Assembly (NCBI GenBank): GCA_021805485.1 | Contig: JAJZFF010000598.1 | Coordinates: forward strand, 1-7,537 | Reading direction: 5' to 3' | DNA from: Pseudomonadota bacterium | GTDB taxonomy: Bacteria > Pseudomonadota > Alphaproteobacteria > Acetobacterales > Acetobacteraceae | Length of the DNA: 7,537 nucleotides | In this document: positions 5,587 to 7,537 of the stretch, one piece after another | Numbering within the stretch: position 1 is the stretch's first letter | Layout of the letters: every line of letters begins with the position of its first letter | Program-made: the position numbers and the translations under genes | The notes under the pieces: generated by a model | Databases searched by the model: none | Told to the model about the DNA's origin: nothing | The model's input: only the letters and a program-made list of their open reading frames with translations

Positions 5587-6348
5587 TCAGACGGTGAATT
5601 GTTCGCGGATGATCCGTTCCGACAGGGCCCGATCCGGATCGGAGAGGATCCTTGCGCAGACAGAGCGATCCTCGCTCGCCGCCACTGATATGACCCGCCG
5701 CACCTCGGTGAAGTCGGCCACGGCAGCCACCGGCCGCTTTTCCGATTCGAGAATCTCGAACAGGATCTCGCTGTTCGACGGCAGCAGCGCCCCTCGCCAC
5801 CGGCGCGGCCGGAAGGCCGAAATCGGTGTGAGCGGCAGCAGATTGGCGGTGAGCGGCACGATCGGCCCGTGGGCGGAAAGATTATAGGCGGTCGAACCCG
5901 CCGGGGTAGAGACCAGCACGCCATCGCAGATCAGTTCCGCGAGGCGCACCCTGCCATCGATCGAGATCCGGATCTTCGCCGCCTGGCGCAACTGGCGCAG
6001 CAGGCTCACCTCGTTGAAGGCGAGCGCTTCCTCGACGGCGCCGGTCGAGGTCACGGCATGCATCCGCAACGGATGGATGTCGTTGCTCTGCGCGCGCGCA
6101 ATGCGCGCCGGCAGGTCGGCCTCGGCGAAATCGTTCATCAGGAAGCCGACCGAGCCGCAATTCATGCCATAGACCGGCAGTTCGCGGTCGATCATCCGGT
6201 GAATGGTCTCGAGCATCAGCCCGTCCCCGCCAAGCGCCACGACCACTTCGGCCGCCTCAGGGCCGGAATCGCCGTATAACGCGACCAGCCGCTCCCGCGC
6301 GTCCTGGGCCTGTTCGGTCGAGGCTGCGGTGAAATGAATACGGGTCAA
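5587..6348 (-). CDS. nadK: NAD kinase
   Basis: This gene encodes a 253-residue protein, starting at a TTG at 6346-6348, that phosphorylates NAD to NADP with ATP (EC 2.7.1.23) in the cytosol. The diagnostic motifs are present: VVVALGGDG (GGDG at residues 40-43), [14 protein letters not shown] (60-73), the FNE motif (N112, E113), and [16 protein letters not shown] (140-155), followed by a typical C-terminal beta sandwich. The TTG overlaps the TGA stop of the upstream amidase gene as TTGA, which strongly suggests translational coupling. No ATG or GTG gives a family-like N-terminus, and the longer frame upstream to 6561 is only the other frame of the amidase gene. Conserved sequence begins directly after the TTG (TRIHFTAAS), as in related proteins. 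It is the last gene of the operon visible here. Confidence 0.95.
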   Translation of the reverse strand: MTRIHFTAASTEQAQDARERLVALYGDSGPEAAEVVVALGGDGLMLETIHRMIDRELPVYGMNCGSVGFLMNDFAEADLPARIARAQSNDIHPLRMHAVTSTGAVEEALAFNEVSLLRQLRQAAKIRISIDGRVRLAELICDGVLVSTPAGSTAYNLSAHGPIVPLTANLLPLTPISAFRPRRWRGALLPSNSEILFEILESEKRPVAAVADFTEVRRVISVAASEDRSVCARILSDPDRALSERIIREQFTV

Positions 6349-7196
6349 GCGAGCTTGCGGTGTTCGAGAACCGGCATGTCGCGCCGCACTTTCGCACCCC
6401 GGGCGGGATCGATCCGCGCGGTGGCGAAACCGGGTCCGTCGGAAACGCGGGCGACGATGCTGCCCCAAGGATCGGCGATCAGCGAATTGCCATAGGTGAA
6501 CCGTGTCTCGCCGCGGCCGTCGCGATGGGGGCCGACGCAGGCCGCCGCCGCGATCCAGCACTGGGTCTCGATGGCGCGGGCACGGAGCAGAACGTCCCAG
6601 TGATCCTTGCCGGTCTGCAAGGTGAAAGCCGCCGGCACCATGATCAGATCCGCCCCAGCACGGCGCAGGGCGAGATAAAGTTCAGGAAAGCGCATATCGT
6701 AACAGATCGACAGGCCGACGGTGAGCCCGCCGATGCGGCATGTGACCACCGCATCACCAGCGCCATAGGTCGCGCTCTCGCGATAGCCCTGCCCGTCCGG
6801 CGTCGTGATGTCGAACAGGTGAATCTTGCGGTAACGCGTGATTTCCCGCCCGTCCGGGTCGAATACAAGGGTCGTGTTGTAAAGCCGGTCGCCACCCTGC
6901 TCGCCAATCGAACCGCCATGGACATGAATGCGGTGACGCCTGGCGGTCTCGCGCAGGAATTCATACGCGTCGCCGCCCGTCTCGCCCGATCCCGCCGCGG
7001 GAAGCACCTCGGCGGCCTCTGTCTTGGCCGCCCGGTCGCCACCAAGGCAACTCCAGACCTCCGGCAACGACACGAGGTCAGGCCGGTCGGCGGCAACGGC
7101 CGCGTCGATCAGCCCTCGCGCCTGGGCGATATTGGCGCCCTTTTCGGCGCCCGGCGTCATCTGGATGACGGAGAGGCGAAGCGTATCGTCCTGCAT
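6345..7196 (-). CDS. Carbon-nitrogen hydrolase, Nit1/Nit2-type amidase
   Basis: This gene encodes a 283-residue nitrilase-superfamily protein, the usual length for Nit amidases. The Glu-Lys-Cys catalytic triad is visible: E46 in [13 protein letters not shown]124 in RYRKIHLFD and C165 in [14 protein letters not shown]. Wording such as [33 protein letters not shown] and MPVLEHRK is closer to Nit1 (deaminated-glutathione amidase) than to Nit2 (omega-amidase acting on 2-oxoglutaramate and 2-oxosuccinamate), but the two are hard to separate by eye. Either way it hydrolyses amide products made by transaminases. The ATG at 7194-7196 begins the family-typical N-terminus; its ribosome site is poor, so coupling to the aminotransferase gene 40 bases upstream is likely. 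Its stop overlaps the nadK start. Annotation as a nitrile-cleaving enzyme would be unjustified. Confidence 0.92.
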   Translation of the reverse strand: MQDDTLRLSVIQMTPGAEKGANIAQARGLIDAAVAADRPDLVSLPEVWSCLGGDRAAKTEAAEVLPAAGSGETGGDAYEFLRETARRHRIHVHGGSIGEQGGDRLYNTTLVFDPDGREITRYRKIHLFDITTPDGQGYRESATYGAGDAVVTCRIGGLTVGLSICYDMRFPELYLALRRAGADLIMVPAAFTLQTGKDHWDVLLRARAIETQCWIAAAACVGPHRDGRGETRFTYGNSLIADPWGSIVARVSDGPGFATARIDPARGAKVRRDMPVLEHRKLA

Positions 7197-7236
7197 CACC
7201 CTATCGTGCGCCAGGTGCCGAGCGCAGGCAAGCGCG

Positions 7237-7537
7237 CTATTCGGCCGCCCGTCGTGCCGCAAAATGGGCCGCGAGCCGTTCCACGGCCTCATCCAGCACC
7301 GCCTCGCGCTTGCAGAAGGCGAACCGCGCGTAATGCCGTGGCGCCTCGCCCGGATAGAACGCGGAAACCGGAATGGCAGCCACCTTCGCGTGTTCGGTGA
7401 TGTGCCGGCAGAAATCGGCATCGTCGCCGTTGAAGCCGAGCGGCGCGAAATCGGCCGTGACGAAATAGGAGCCGTGGCTCGGCAGCACGCCGAAGCCGAT
7501 CCGCCGCAATCCTTCCGAAAGCCGGTCGCGCTTCGCC
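7237..7537 (-). CDS. PLP-dependent class I/II aminotransferase, C-terminal part (methionine/glutamine/kynurenine type)
   Basis: The minus-strand frame is open from the window edge to a TAG at 7237-7239, giving about 99 residues; the PLP lysine region lies outside. The visible part is the C-terminal small domain: LPSHGSYFVTADFAPLGF, a DDADFCRHITEHAKVAAIP segment, PVSAFYPGE, and the substrate-carboxylate-binding arginine region in YARFAFCKREAVLDEAVERL. The AIPVSAFY and RFAFCKRE wording fits the YbdL / kynurenine-oxoglutarate / glutamine transaminase K group more than aspartate or histidinol-phosphate enzymes. Such enzymes transaminate methionine, glutamine or aromatic amino acids with 2-oxo acids in the cytosol. 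A Nit-type amidase follows 40 bases downstream, which supports a glutamine-type transaminase whose 2-oxo-acid amide product is removed by that amidase. The exact substrate cannot be decided from this fragment. Confidence 0.85.
   Translation of the reverse strand, partial: AKRDRLSEGLRRIGFGVLPSHGSYFVTADFAPLGFNGDDADFCRHITEHAKVAAIPVSAFYPGEAPRHYARFAFCKREAVLDEAVERLAAHFAARRAAE

Noticed and set aside
6360..7400. A 346-codon plus-strand open frame over the amidase and aminotransferase genes
   Set aside because: It is the antisense shadow of two recognisable minus-strand genes with intact catalytic residues.

Overview
The window is GC-rich bacterial DNA that is densely coding on both strands. Gene content (type VI secretion ClpV and Hcp, an alphaproteobacterial-looking RecX, the 327-residue malate dehydrogenase type, a Nit1-like amidase next to NAD kinase) suggests an alphaproteobacterium, possibly Acetobacteraceae or another Rhodospirillales member. 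That placement is an inference from protein resemblance and has not been tested by a search.

Left part (1-1527): the 3' end of clpV/tssH is followed after 29 bases by a complete hcp/tssD gene, which ends in a strong hairpin. About 800 bases without an intact gene follow. Most of this stretch I cannot assign, but 1178-1449 on the minus strand reads, across three frames, like the N-terminus of a FUSC-family aromatic-acid exporter broken by several frameshifts. It sits head to head with an intact LysR-type regulator gene (1528-2469), the same layout as aaeR/aaeAB. The regulator may therefore have lost its partner.

Middle part (2442-5117): a terminator-like hairpin lies inside the last codons of the lysR gene. 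On the minus strand there is a small secreted-protein candidate (GTG start, 65 aa) and then recX. A perfect 10-bp inverted repeat covers the recX start codon, with the Shine-Dalgarno in its loop. Divergent from recX is a plus-strand pair: malate dehydrogenase and, 21 bases later, a GrpB/UPF0157 nucleotidyltransferase-fold protein.

Right part (5115-7537), all minus strand: a small Thr/Pro-rich lipoprotein lies downstream of an apparent operon reading aminotransferase (partial), Nit-type carbon-nitrogen hydrolase, NAD kinase. The last two overlap by four bases (TTGA), with a TTG start for NAD kinase. A glutamine/methionine-type aminotransferase beside a Nit amidase suggests clean-up of 2-oxo-acid amides, either as an omega-amidase or as a deaminated-glutathione amidase. 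An AT-rich, non-coding stretch separates nadK from the lipoprotein gene. I saw no tRNA, rRNA, CRISPR array or insertion sequence. I found no convincing new multi-gene system; the most interesting items are the decayed exporter beside LysR, the hairpin at the recX start, and the aminotransferase-amidase-kinase operon.
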